Source of the DNA: CAYSWS01 sp964434935
GTDB taxonomy: Bacteria; Patescibacteriota; WWE3; UBA101185; UBA10185
Length of the DNA: 15,956 nt
Direction: 5' to 3'
NCBI GenBank assembly: GCA_964434935.1
Contig: CAYSWS010000018.1
Span: 1 to 15,956 of the forward strand
Below the pieces are notes generated by a model. The model was not told the DNA's origin. It saw only the letters and a program-made list of their open reading frames with translations, and searched no databases. Below are positions 1 to 7,424 of this stretch, piece by piece (position 1 is the first letter of the stretch; every line of letters begins with the position of its first letter). Made by a program: the position numbers and the translations under genes.

Positions 1-199
1 TGCCCATCATGCTTTCGCTGGAGCTGGGATAGGCCATGTCCACAGCTAATCCCCCTGTAGAAATCGCAGACTTAGAATTCAGAAGTTGGGGAAAAACTGA
101 TCGACGAGGTATCAATAGATAAATCACAACTACCAACAGTACAGCCAGCAGCTTATTGTTCTTAACCCAATTAAAAACTTTGGAAAAAATATCTTTCAT
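1..199 (-). CDS. N-terminal fragment of a membrane-anchored protein (possibly DUF4349-type)
   Basis: An open frame starts at the ATG at 199-197 and runs off the left edge, so only about 66 residues are visible. It begins with a short basic, aromatic stretch (MKDIFSKVFNWVKNNK). A single hydrophobic segment follows at about residues 17-30, then a basic pair (PRRS) and a Ser/Gly-rich extracytoplasmic stretch. This opening resembles CPR proteins that carry a DUF4349 domain after such an anchor, but the domain itself lies outside the window, so the family call is inference. No strong Shine-Dalgarno sequence precedes the ATG. It lies 45 nt downstream of the sodA stop on the same strand, so it could be read from sodA or from its own weak promoter. 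Confidence 0.6.
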   Translation of the reverse strand, partial: MKDIFSKVFNWVKNNKLLAVLLVVVIYLLIPRRSVFPQLLNSKSAISTGGLAVDMAYPSSSESMMG

Positions 200-244
200 T
201 GATTGCCTAATTATTTCATTTTTATGACCGTTTAGTCAATTGCC

Positions 245-853
245 CTAAATGGCTTTGTAATAATCGGCTACCACATCCCAGTTGACAATGCTCCACCAAG
301 CTTTCACATAATCAGCTCTTCTATTTTGGTAATTAAGGTAGTAGGCGTGTTCCCAGACATCAATACCCAAGATGGGTGTTAGCCCCATGCTTATGGGAGA
401 ATCCTGATTTGGCGTAGACAAAACCTCCAGATCTTTATTGGCGTCTGACACCAGCCAAGCCCAGCCGCTGCCAAATCTCCCAAGGGCTTCTTTGGAAAAT
501 AGGTCCTTTAGCTCTTCCATGGAACCAAAAGATTCATCGATCATTTTGAGGAGCTCTCCGGACGGTTTTTTTGCGCCTCCGGGGATCATGAACTCCCAAA
601 ACAAGGCATGGTTGTAGTATCCTCCCCCATTATTTTTTACGGACGTTCTTATATCTTCGGGTATGTCAGCCAAATTTTTCAATAACTTTTCTATACTATA
701 GGATTCCAGTTCCGCATGTTTTTCCAGAGCGGTATTCAAGTTGTTGGTATAACCGGCATGGTGTTTGTCATGGTGGATCTCCATGGTTTTGGCGTCTATC
801 ACCGGCTCTAAGGCGTTATATTCGTATTTTAATTCAGGTAGCTCGAAAGGCAT
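245..853 (-). CDS. sodA: Superoxide dismutase, Mn-type (Fe/Mn family)
   Basis: A cytoplasmic enzyme that dismutates superoxide to oxygen and hydrogen peroxide. The 202-aa length is typical of the family. The N-terminal helical domain carries the first metal ligand at H27 (in IHHDKHH) and the second at H82 (in NHALFW). The C-terminal alpha/beta domain has the DVWEHAYY signature with D165 and H169. Gly78, four residues before H82, and Gln150 in TPNQDSP are the residues usually seen in Mn-type rather than Fe-type enzymes, so sodA is preferred over sodB; metal preference cannot be proved from sequence. AAGGAG lies 5 nt before the ATG, making this one of the few genes here with a clear Shine-Dalgarno sequence. 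It is divergent from the glycan block, and its probable promoter overlaps that of the neighbour. Confidence 0.96.
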   Translation of the reverse strand: MPFELPELKYEYNALEPVIDAKTMEIHHDKHHAGYTNNLNTALEKHAELESYSIEKLLKNLADIPEDIRTSVKNNGGGYYNHALFWEFMIPGGAKKPSGELLKMIDESFGSMEELKDLFSKEALGRFGSGWAWLVSDANKDLEVLSTPNQDSPISMGLTPILGIDVWEHAYYLNYQNRRADYVKAWWSIVNWDVVADYYKAI

Positions 854-858
854 TTAGT

Positions 859-864
859 CTCCTT
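859..864 (-). promoter_or_regulatory. Shine-Dalgarno sequence of sodA
   Basis: AAGGAG on the minus strand, 5 nt upstream of the sodA ATG. It fixes the start at 853 and sets this gene apart from its divergent neighbour, which has no such site. Confidence 0.85.
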
Positions 865-893
865 TTTAAATAATTTAATATATCTGTAGAATG

Positions 894-899
894 TATATT
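894..899 (+). promoter_or_regulatory. -10 box of the GT-C gene at 905
   Basis: TATATT, with a TG directly before it at 892-893, ends 5 nt before the ATG at 905. A transcript would start at or within a nucleotide or two of the start codon, i.e. leaderless. No Shine-Dalgarno sequence is present. It lies on the same bases as the sodA -10 on the other strand. Confidence 0.45.
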
Positions 900-903
900 A
901 GCA
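895..903 (-). promoter_or_regulatory. Extended -10 promoter of sodA
   Basis: The minus strand reads TGCTAATAT (TG at 903-902, hexamer at 900-895). Transcription would begin near 888, giving a leader of about 35 nt that contains the Shine-Dalgarno site. No convincing -35 box is seen. It overlaps the opposing -10 of the gene at 905. Confidence 0.5.
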
Positions 904-904
904 T

Positions 905-2350
905 ATGAAACCAAAAATGAAGGACAAGGTTTTTATAGGGATTTTGCTGATGTTATTAATGGCTCTGGCGTGGTTGAGATTTTCGCATCTTGGCTACTCT
1001 GATTATATTCCCGACGAAACCACCGTCATGACCCATTACAGGGATAACGGTCCGGTATTGGACCTGACCTACTTGGCCAAACAAAGAAAAGGTCCCATGC
1101 AGTGGCTGATAGCGCTGACCACTAATTTTTTCTACAGGAACGTCTTTAACGAATTAGTATTTAGAATTCCCTTTGCCCTGGCTAATGTCTTAAGCATCGT
1201 CTTTTTCTATAAATTCTTGGAAGAACACACCAAAAATAAGCACATCGCCTTGCTGGGAGCCTTTTTGTTTGGAGTTAACGGTTTTATGGTGGCTTTTGGA
1301 CGGGTGGTGCAGTACCAAAGTTTGAATCTGTTATTTTCGTCCATTTCCTTGTATTTGTTCGCCAGATATATGCATGAAGGAGACAGCAAGCTTTGCCTGT
1401 ACGGTACGTTATTCTTTGCCTTTTCTCTGCTGTCTCATTGGGACGCAGTTTTTATTTTACCTTATATAATTTACGTTTTTACAAAGCAGCAAAGTTTTCG
1501 ATTGATAATATTAAGCCTGCTACTCACCCTAGTTTTATTCATGCCCTTTTTTGTGCCTTTTGCCCTTTTTAATTTTGTACAAGGCGAACACCATCAGGAT
1601 TATTTTGAGACCAGGGTAGGAGTAAGAAATGAGTTGAATTTATCTCAAGTCAGGTTCAAGAATACTCTCTACAACCCCTTCTTGTTCACGATCTTTTGTG
1701 TGTTCATGTTGGTCATCTCTTTGGTCTGGGTGAGAAAATATCTCATTTTTTGGCTATGGTTTGTGACGGCTCTGGCAGTGTTCGCTTTTTTTGTCAGATC
1801 TCCCGGAACTCATGTTTATAACCTCTTGATACCCTTGATAATTATCGTGGCGATTGGTTTTGTAGAGCTAGCGGAGTTGCTGCCGCTTGATTTTCGAATA
1901 ATACCTGCCGGCCTTGCCGCTGTAGTTTGCGCCTTCTTATACTACCAGAGCTATCTCATTTTCGCCGACCTTAAAGTACAATATCCTTGGGAGAGTGAGG
2001 TTGTGTTTAGGTACAGAACAAAAAATTACGACCACGGCACCCTTACCAATAACATCATAGGTTTTCCTCACAGTAGGCATTGGCCTGAGATAAGAAACTT
2101 CATCCAATCTTGGGAAAATTATAAAAACTACACCTTTACCACTAACGAAAACACAGCTATGGCCTCATTTTATTTGGACATAGAACTGCAAACGAGTCAA
2201 AATATGTTTGTGATAGGTGTAAAGGACCCATACAGCTTCATATCAGATTACAAGTTCTCTCAGATCAATGGTAAAAGAACCGTTAAGACCATAAGAGATG
2301 AAGATAATAATACGCTGGCAAAAATTTATGTAGTCGAACATGAAAAATAA
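905..2350 (+). CDS. GT-C membrane glycosyltransferase (PMT/ArnT-like, GT39 type), copy 1
   Basis: A 481-aa polytopic membrane protein. It probably transfers a sugar from a polyprenyl-phosphate donor to an acceptor on the outer face of the membrane. After the first membrane helix (about residues 10-27) comes the acidic D37-E38 pair in YIPDE, the position of the catalytic acid in GT-C enzymes. QRKGPMQ (about 60-66) follows in the first loop, and many hydrophobic helices run to about residue 355. The last 120 residues are soluble (FPHSRHWPEI, VIGVKDPYSF). Its closest relative here is the next gene, which shares QRKGPMQ, RIPFAL, LSHWDAVFILP, PGTH.YN, YPWE and the C-terminal DYK..QI.GK.TV pattern. 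Sugar and acceptor are unknown. Confidence 0.85.
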   Translation: MKPKMKDKVFIGILLMLLMALAWLRFSHLGYSDYIPDETTVMTHYRDNGPVLDLTYLAKQRKGPMQWLIALTTNFFYRNVFNELVFRIPFALANVLSIVFFYKFLEEHTKNKHIALLGAFLFGVNGFMVAFGRVVQYQSLNLLFSSISLYLFARYMHEGDSKLCLYGTLFFAFSLLSHWDAVFILPYIIYVFTKQQSFRLIILSLLLTLVLFMPFFVPFALFNFVQGEHHQDYFETRVGVRNELNLSQVRFKNTLYNPFLFTIFCVFMLVISLVWVRKYLIFWLWFVTALAVFAFFVRSPGTHVYNLLIPLIIIVAIGFVELAELLPLDFRIIPAGLAAVVCAFLYYQSYLIFADLKVQYPWESEVVFRYRTKNYDHGTLTNNIIGFPHSRHWPEIRNFIQSWENYKNYTFTTNENTAMASFYLDIELQTSQNMFVIGVKDPYSFISDYKFSQINGKRTVKTIRDEDNNTLAKIYVVEHEK

Positions 2351-3896
2351 GACCAAGAAATTAAACAATAAAAAAATAATGCAGTGGTCACTTTTAGCTA
2401 TTTTATTAACTGTTACTTTTTATACTAGGTTTGTTAACTTGGGTTACTCAGACTACATTGGTGATGAACACAAAGCTTTTTTACAATTAGAAAAGGGGCA
2501 AAATATATGGCAATTTTTAATGGAGCAAAGAAAAGGTCCTATGCAGTTTTTCGTATCGCACATTCCCTATTTGCTCACCGGAGATTTCAGGCACGAACTG
2601 TTCCAACGTATTCCCTTTGCTTTAATAAGCGTAGCCGCTATAGTGGTATTTTTTCTGCTTATTAAAAAACTTACACGGGACTTTTACACAGCTTTGGTGG
2701 CTGCTTTTCTTCTCACGGTAAACGGTTTTATTGTGGGTTTTGGACGTATCGCGCAGTATCAGAATCTAAACTTACTCTTTTCTTTTCTGGCGCTGTATTT
2801 TTATGCGGATATTGTCAGAGATAGCAAGGAAAGAGATCTGACCAAAAAGACCATGTTGGGCACACTATTTTGGTGCCTTTCCATGCTTTCCCATTGGGAT
2901 GCTGTATTCATCCTTCCCGTGGCGGCTATATTGTTTTTGCTGTTTCTCAAAAGAGAGGATGTTGAAAAAGATCTAAAGATCAAAGTTATTCGAATAAACA
3001 TACTTTTAGGCTGTGCTCTTCTACTTCCCTATCTCATTCCCTACATCAGGCATCAAATAAGCAGCCCCGCGAATTCGCAGTATTTTAGGCGCCGGGTTGA
3101 GTTTGGCTATATCAACACGGAAAGATACAAGACTTTGTTCGAACTTTATAATCCCTTTGTTACTTTTTACGTGTTCTTGATCTTAGGTACAGTCGGAGCT
3201 CTCATGGTCAAGAAAAGCTACTTATTTTCCGCCTGGTTCGTGTTCGCCTATTTTATCTTTGAGTTTTTTGTGCGCAAACCGGGTACTCATATTTATAACT
3301 TTATTATTCCCTTAACGGTTTTATGCGCCTTAGCTGTAACGACAATATATAAATTTTTGCCCAAGTTCTTAAATTATCTTTGGACGGCCATAATAACTTT
3401 TATCATGGCCTTTATGATCTATCAGGCACACTTTATCTTCATCGACCATAAGGAGGAATATCCTTGGGAACAGAAGGTACTTTATGATTTCACACCTATG
3501 GAAAAAAAGAAGTATGATAGGAAAAGAGTTTTGGAAAGCGACCGTGTTTATCACCAAGTTATCACGCCAAAGTATACGATCGAGCAAAAGCTCCCCCTTT
3601 TTGGCTTTCCCCACAAAAGGTATTGGAACGAGATCAACGCTTTCATAAATGAACAAAATGAAGAAAATGAGGAAGATCTAGAATATATTACTAACGAAGT
3701 TAAAACCATCAGTGAGTGGTATATGGATACGGGCTACGCTTCCGAAAGACCATTTTATATTGTGGGTGTAAAAAGGCCGCTTTCCTTTACCAATGACTAC
3801 AAATACCCACAGATCGGCGGAAAAAACACTGTTCGAGAAATCGAGAATGATTATGGCGAAACCGTAGTAAGAATATATTATGTCAAGGAAAAATAA
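2340..3896 (+). CDS. GT-C membrane glycosyltransferase (PMT/ArnT-like, GT39 type), copy 2
   Basis: A 518-aa paralogue of the preceding gene with the same order of motifs. The first helix is followed by D42-E43 (in YIGDE) and QRKGPMQ (about 63-69); then come RIPFAL, VNGFIVGFGRIAQYQNLN, LSHWDAVFILP, PGTHIYN, a YPWE loop and a soluble C-terminal tail ending near the same GK.TV pattern. An insert of about 35 polar, charged residues after YPWE makes it longer than copy 1. It overlaps the upstream gene by 11 nt, so the two are probably translated from one message. No Shine-Dalgarno sequence precedes the ATG at 2340; an in-frame ATG at 2379, just before the first membrane helix, is an alternative. 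Motifs are conserved but the rest has diverged, so the duplication is old and the acceptors may differ. Confidence 0.85.
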   Translation: MKNKTKKLNNKKIMQWSLLAILLTVTFYTRFVNLGYSDYIGDEHKAFLQLEKGQNIWQFLMEQRKGPMQFFVSHIPYLLTGDFRHELFQRIPFALISVAAIVVFFLLIKKLTRDFYTALVAAFLLTVNGFIVGFGRIAQYQNLNLLFSFLALYFYADIVRDSKERDLTKKTMLGTLFWCLSMLSHWDAVFILPVAAILFLLFLKREDVEKDLKIKVIRINILLGCALLLPYLIPYIRHQISSPANSQYFRRRVEFGYINTERYKTLFELYNPFVTFYVFLILGTVGALMVKKSYLFSAWFVFAYFIFEFFVRKPGTHIYNFIIPLTVLCALAVTTIYKFLPKFLNYLWTAIITFIMAFMIYQAHFIFIDHKEEYPWEQKVLYDFTPMEKKKYDRKRVLESDRVYHQVITPKYTIEQKLPLFGFPHKRYWNEINAFINEQNEENEEDLEYITNEVKTISEWYMDTGYASERPFYIVGVKRPLSFTNDYKYPQIGGKNTVREIENDYGETVVRIYYVKEK

Positions 3897-3903
3897 TTAA
3901 TTG

Positions 3904-3912
3904 TGAGATAAT
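3904..3912 (+). promoter_or_regulatory. Extended -10 promoter of the methyltransferase gene
   Basis: TGAGATAAT (TG at 3904-3905, GATAAT at 3907-3912) ends 7 nt before the ATG at 3920, which would put the transcription start on or next to the start codon. It lies in the only real gap (23 nt) of the 905-6117 block. Confidence 0.5.
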
Positions 3913-3919
3913 TTGACCC

Positions 3920-4660
3920 ATGGAAGCCATAGAATATAAAAAAATGGAGGACTTTGAAAAGCATTACTGGTGGCATAAGGGTAAGCTCAGCCTCCTGGAG
4001 TCTTTGTACGAAAAGTATATTGGAGAGAGAAAAGACCTGAATATCCTTGAGGTAGGTTGCGGTACGGGCGAAGTCCTGAATTTATTGAAAAAATGGGGAA
4101 AAGTCACGGGAATTGATAATTCACAAGAAGCTATTTCCATATGCCAAAAAAGAGGCTTTAAAGATCTTTATCTGGCCGATTTTAATGAACTGGACATGGC
4201 AGACAGTTCAGAAGAGTACGATCTGGTGTTGGCCCTGGATGTGCTGGAGCATATTAGAGATGACGTAAAAGCTATGAAAAAGGCATATAAGCTGCTTAAA
4301 CCCGGTGGGCTTTTCTTTGTAGCTGTACCGGCTTACAAATTTCTCTGGAGCACACACGACGAAGCTTTGCACCATTTAAGGAGATATCATTCGTTAGAAA
4401 TCAACCAAAAAATTAAAGATTCCGGTTTCAAGATCTTAAAGTCTACTCATTTTGTAGCTATCCTGTTCTTTCCTATAGCTTCCGTTCGCTTGCTCAACAA
4501 CTTTGTGCGCCGAAGAGCTTATGCTAAAACTCACTACTTACCCCTACCCAAAAATATCAATGATCTTTTTATATTCTTATTAAAGATCGAAGCTAAAATT
4601 ATAAAAAATATTTATCTTCCTGTGGGTACTACTTTGGTGCTTGTGGCTAAAAAAGAATGA
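3920..4660 (+). CDS. Class I SAM-dependent methyltransferase
   Basis: A 246-aa protein with a Rossmann-type methyltransferase core (Methyltransf_11/23-like). The N-terminal lead-in HYWWHKGK is typical of this group. Motif I is ILEVGCGTG (42-50); the acidic residue at the end of strand beta2 is D66 in GIDNS. Motif IV is LALDVLEHI (104-112), followed by LLKPGGLFFVAVP (125-137). DEALHHLRRYH (147-157) matches the D..gH.RRY signature common in lipid- and glycan-linked methyltransferases. A hydrophobic patch near 178-195 may sit on the membrane. Its stop overlaps the next start (ATGA, 4657-4660), so it is translationally coupled to the third GT-C gene. That makes methylation of a lipid-linked sugar or glycan plausible; the substrate is unknown. 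Confidence 0.88.
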   Translation: MEAIEYKKMEDFEKHYWWHKGKLSLLESLYEKYIGERKDLNILEVGCGTGEVLNLLKKWGKVTGIDNSQEAISICQKRGFKDLYLADFNELDMADSSEEYDLVLALDVLEHIRDDVKAMKKAYKLLKPGGLFFVAVPAYKFLWSTHDEALHHLRRYHSLEINQKIKDSGFKILKSTHFVAILFFPIASVRLLNNFVRRRAYAKTHYLPLPKNINDLFIFLLKIEAKIIKNIYLPVGTTLVLVAKKE

Positions 4661-6117
4661 AACCCAAACTGGTCCTTATTCTCATATTTATTTTGTTTTT
4701 TACCTTCAGATTGCCGGGATTAGGCAGTGACATTTCGAACACGGATGCTTATAAATGGCATTACAGAAGCCAAAATTTCTTAACGGCCATTAAAACCGGG
4801 GATCTGCGTAGCACCTACCAACATTATCAACCCGGAGTGACATTAATGTGGATAAACGCGGTGGTCAAACAAGCTGCCTTCACAGCTCAGTATCGTTTGC
4901 TGGGCGTGGCAGAACCTAAAACCTTGCAGAACGCCGACTGGTATCCTGTCATCCACGGCATTTCCAAAGCAGTACTAGTACTGATACTCGGCGTCATGCT
5001 TTGGTTGCAGATCTATCTTATAAAAAATATATTCGATGACAAGATAGCTCTTTTCTACGGCTTTTTTGTGTCCGTAGAGCCCTATTTAATAGGTATGGAC
5101 AGGTGGTTCCATCTCACTTCCCTGGAAACCTACTTTGGTTTTACCTCCTTTTTATTCTTACTCTGGTGGTATCAAGAGCCTAGAGATCACAAACTGGTCA
5201 GATCAGGAGTGTTTTTTGGATTATCAGTTTTATCAAAAGTAACTACTCTTTTGACCGTACCTTTGTGTCTGCTCATGATATATGTCAAAGGTCACAAATC
5301 TTTTCTAAAAAATGTGGCAATTTTTTCCACTTTTGCCCTATTGACATGTGTAACGCTTTTTCCGGCATTGATAGCTGATCCGTCCGGCGTTCTGGTGGAA
5401 ATGTTTACATTGGTAAAAAATACATCTCTTTCTACGAATCGGAATTTTGAGCACGGCAACCTTATTGGCCCCCTTTTTTACGTGATCAACATTATTTTGA
5501 AAATGTCTCCGGTGACCTTGTTGCTGTTTGTTATTTCGCTTATAAATTACAAAAAGATCAACGAACATAAACCTGTTCTAACGTGGCTATTATTATATTT
5601 TTCACTCTATTTTGTTAGTCTGACAACGGCAGGAAAGAAAATAGACAGATATGTGATAGTAATGTTTCCTTCGATGATCTTACTGGGCTCTTACTTTTTA
5701 AGCCGGCAAAAAAGTACCATCATAAAAACGGTGCTAGGATTAAGTTTGGCACTTGCCATTTTCGTATCTTATTTATATTACCCTGTTTACTCCTCTTACA
5801 ACTCCCCTCTTTTTGGTGGTACCAAGATGGCACTGAAATTGGGTATTTATGATAACAGTGGTGAATACTTTGCCCAAGCCGCCTCATATCTAAATGGCAA
5901 GGGTAGGGATAAAAAAGTGTATGTGCCCAACGGCGGAGGATCTTTTGATTATTATTACAAAGGTGTGAGAATCTACAATGCGGCAGATAAACCTGATTAC
6001 GTAGTTGTTTCTCTGGATTTTGGCAGGCTCATTAACGATCGTGGTTGCCATAATGAGGAAGCAAGGTTTGGCAGCCGGGAGACAGCTATTGTTTATATCT
6101 TCAAATGTGAGCCTTAA
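4657..6117 (+). CDS. GT-C membrane glycosyltransferase (GT39-like), third family member
   Basis: A 486-aa polytopic membrane protein of the GT39-like type common in CPR bacteria. It differs from the two tandem copies upstream. The first loop reads SNTDAYKWHYRSQNF (about 27-41) followed by TYQHYQPGVTLMW (53-65), the family's TY..HPGV..W pattern. The usual D-E pair is D30-A31, so only one acid remains at that spot. Later landmarks are DRWFHLTSLETYFG, LSVLSKVTTLL and KKIDRYVIVMFP, then a short soluble tail with a Gly-rich PNGGGSFDYYY. The start overlaps the methyltransferase stop by 4 nt. The stop shares the palindrome TTAA (6114-6117) with the M16 peptidase gene on the opposite strand. Probable role: sugar transfer from a lipid carrier at the outer membrane face. 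Confidence 0.82.
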   Translation: MKPKLVLILIFILFFTFRLPGLGSDISNTDAYKWHYRSQNFLTAIKTGDLRSTYQHYQPGVTLMWINAVVKQAAFTAQYRLLGVAEPKTLQNADWYPVIHGISKAVLVLILGVMLWLQIYLIKNIFDDKIALFYGFFVSVEPYLIGMDRWFHLTSLETYFGFTSFLFLLWWYQEPRDHKLVRSGVFFGLSVLSKVTTLLTVPLCLLMIYVKGHKSFLKNVAIFSTFALLTCVTLFPALIADPSGVLVEMFTLVKNTSLSTNRNFEHGNLIGPLFYVINIILKMSPVTLLLFVISLINYKKINEHKPVLTWLLLYFSLYFVSLTTAGKKIDRYVIVMFPSMILLGSYFLSRQKSTIIKTVLGLSLALAIFVSYLYYPVYSSYNSPLFGGTKMALKLGIYDNSGEYFAQAASYLNGKGRDKKVYVPNGGGSFDYYYKGVRIYNAADKPDYVVVSLDFGRLINDRGCHNEEARFGSRETAIVYIFKCEP

Positions 6118-7367
6118 TTTAAAAATATCTTCTTATATAAGCCCTTTACCGTGTCTTTGCTCGTGTCTTTGTCGATGATGGTGATCTTTGGTTCCTGAGA
6201 AAATATGTCTTTGGCTGTATCCGAGATATCTTTTAAAGAACAACTTCTGAAATTATTGATATCCTCTTCGTGATCTTTAGCCACGTTGTCGTACAAGAAC
6301 AGTTCCGAATAATAGTCAGCTCTCAGGGATGTCTTTTCCAGCGCGAACTCCAGATCGGCTTGGGCTTTGTTCTTGCTAAAAGCTAATTCCGCACCGCTTA
6401 CGTATCTTTTACACAGATCTTGGTTTATTTCATGGTAGATCCTTAAGAAACTTCTTAGGTTTGCCGCCTCAATGGCGGTATAAATGCCGAATAATCCATA
6501 TGAGTTAGTGCTAAATGACGAGGCATCCAGAATATAAGGCGTGATAGCCTTGTCTTTGTTGCCGGCAAATAAAGCCTGCCTGAGCCTGTTCTTTAGAATG
6601 ATAGATAGCAAATAAGCCGGGTACTTCATTTTATGTCCGCTTTTGTAACCGTGGTAGTCCAGCTTTAGGTGCAGATGAGCTAAGTTGTCTCGATTTTCCA
6701 CCAAGAAAGCGGCTTTATAGTTAGGGACGAGCTTTAGAGGAGAAACCTTTTTCTTATGATCAAATCGCCCAAAACAATTGTCGGCCAGAGTGAAAAGTGC
6801 ATCACTGTCAAAGTTGCCGCAAACTGAGAGAACAAAGTTTGCAGGAAAATAATGTTTGGTTTTAAAAGCGGCTATTGTTTCCGGAGACAATATTTCAAGG
6901 TCCCCCACTCCACCGGTGTTATAGCTGGCCAATCTTTGTTCCGGATACAATATTTTATAAGAAATTCTGCCAACATGCCTTTTTGGATCTTCGATGTTTT
7001 GATAGATCTCATGCCTAATGACATTTTTTGCCAGGGCAAGTTTTTGAGCGTTCGGGTGTGCTTGGGCAAAGACTTCCGATAAGTAGCTTACAGCTTTGGC
7101 TAAGTCTTTTTTCAGCACTTTGGCAAAAAAGGCGACATCATCACGGCTGGTTGTGCCTGTTACCCTGCCGCCGTTGGCTGTAATATCACGATTGTTTGTC
7201 TGCATCATGCATAAATGCTCTAAAACGTGGGCGGCCCCGATCTCGTCAGGACTTTCATAATTACTACCGGCCAAGCCCCGCAAACAGGCAGTTATCGAGC
7301 CCACATCGTGTGGAACATGGACAACTTTTAGTCCATTGGCAAGGGTTATTGATTTTACTGACAGCAT
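6114..7367 (-). CDS. M16 family zinc peptidase (insulinase / processing-peptidase type)
   Basis: A 417-aa single-chain M16 protein, the usual length for the short bacterial form (two homologous halves). The inverted zinc motif HVLEH is at 47-51 (H47 and H51 ligands, E50 general base). The third ligand is best placed at E120 in NVIRHEI, which lines up with the NVVYEEI segment of Bacillus YmxG-type enzymes. The loop between motif and third ligand is about 7 residues shorter than usual, but all catalytic residues are present, so it should be active. The N-terminal NGLKVVHVP is also typical. There is no signal peptide, so a cytoplasmic or membrane-face role in peptide degradation is likely. No Shine-Dalgarno sequence precedes the ATG; TAAATT lies 6 nt upstream. 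Confidence 0.9.
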   Translation of the reverse strand: MLSVKSITLANGLKVVHVPHDVGSITACLRGLAGSNYESPDEIGAAHVLEHLCMMQTNNRDITANGGRVTGTTSRDDVAFFAKVLKKDLAKAVSYLSEVFAQAHPNAQKLALAKNVIRHEIYQNIEDPKRHVGRISYKILYPEQRLASYNTGGVGDLEILSPETIAAFKTKHYFPANFVLSVCGNFDSDALFTLADNCFGRFDHKKKVSPLKLVPNYKAAFLVENRDNLAHLHLKLDYHGYKSGHKMKYPAYLLSIILKNRLRQALFAGNKDKAITPYILDASSFSTNSYGLFGIYTAIEAANLRSFLRIYHEINQDLCKRYVSGAELAFSKNKAQADLEFALEKTSLRADYYSELFLYDNVAKDHEEDINNFRSCSLKDISDTAKDIFSQEPKITIIDKDTSKDTVKGLYKKIFLN

Positions 7368-7373
7368 TGGTAC

Positions 7374-7379
7374 AATTTA
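7374..7379 (-). promoter_or_regulatory. -10 box of the M16 peptidase gene
   Basis: TAAATT on the minus strand ends 6 nt before the ATG at 7367, with TG directly upstream. It is consistent with a leaderless start; no -35 or Shine-Dalgarno site was seen. Confidence 0.4.
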
Positions 7380-7409
7380 CATGACAAATGTTAAAAAATT
7401 ATGAAATTA

Positions 7410-7418
7410 TGTTAAAAT
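7410..7418 (+). promoter_or_regulatory. Extended -10 promoter of the Ig-like / DUF389 operon
   Basis: TGTTAAAAT (TG at 7410-7411, hexamer TAAAAT at 7413-7418) ends 6 nt before the ATG at 7425. The transcript would start at the start codon. No Shine-Dalgarno sequence is present. Confidence 0.5.
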
Positions 7419-7424
7419 AAATAT

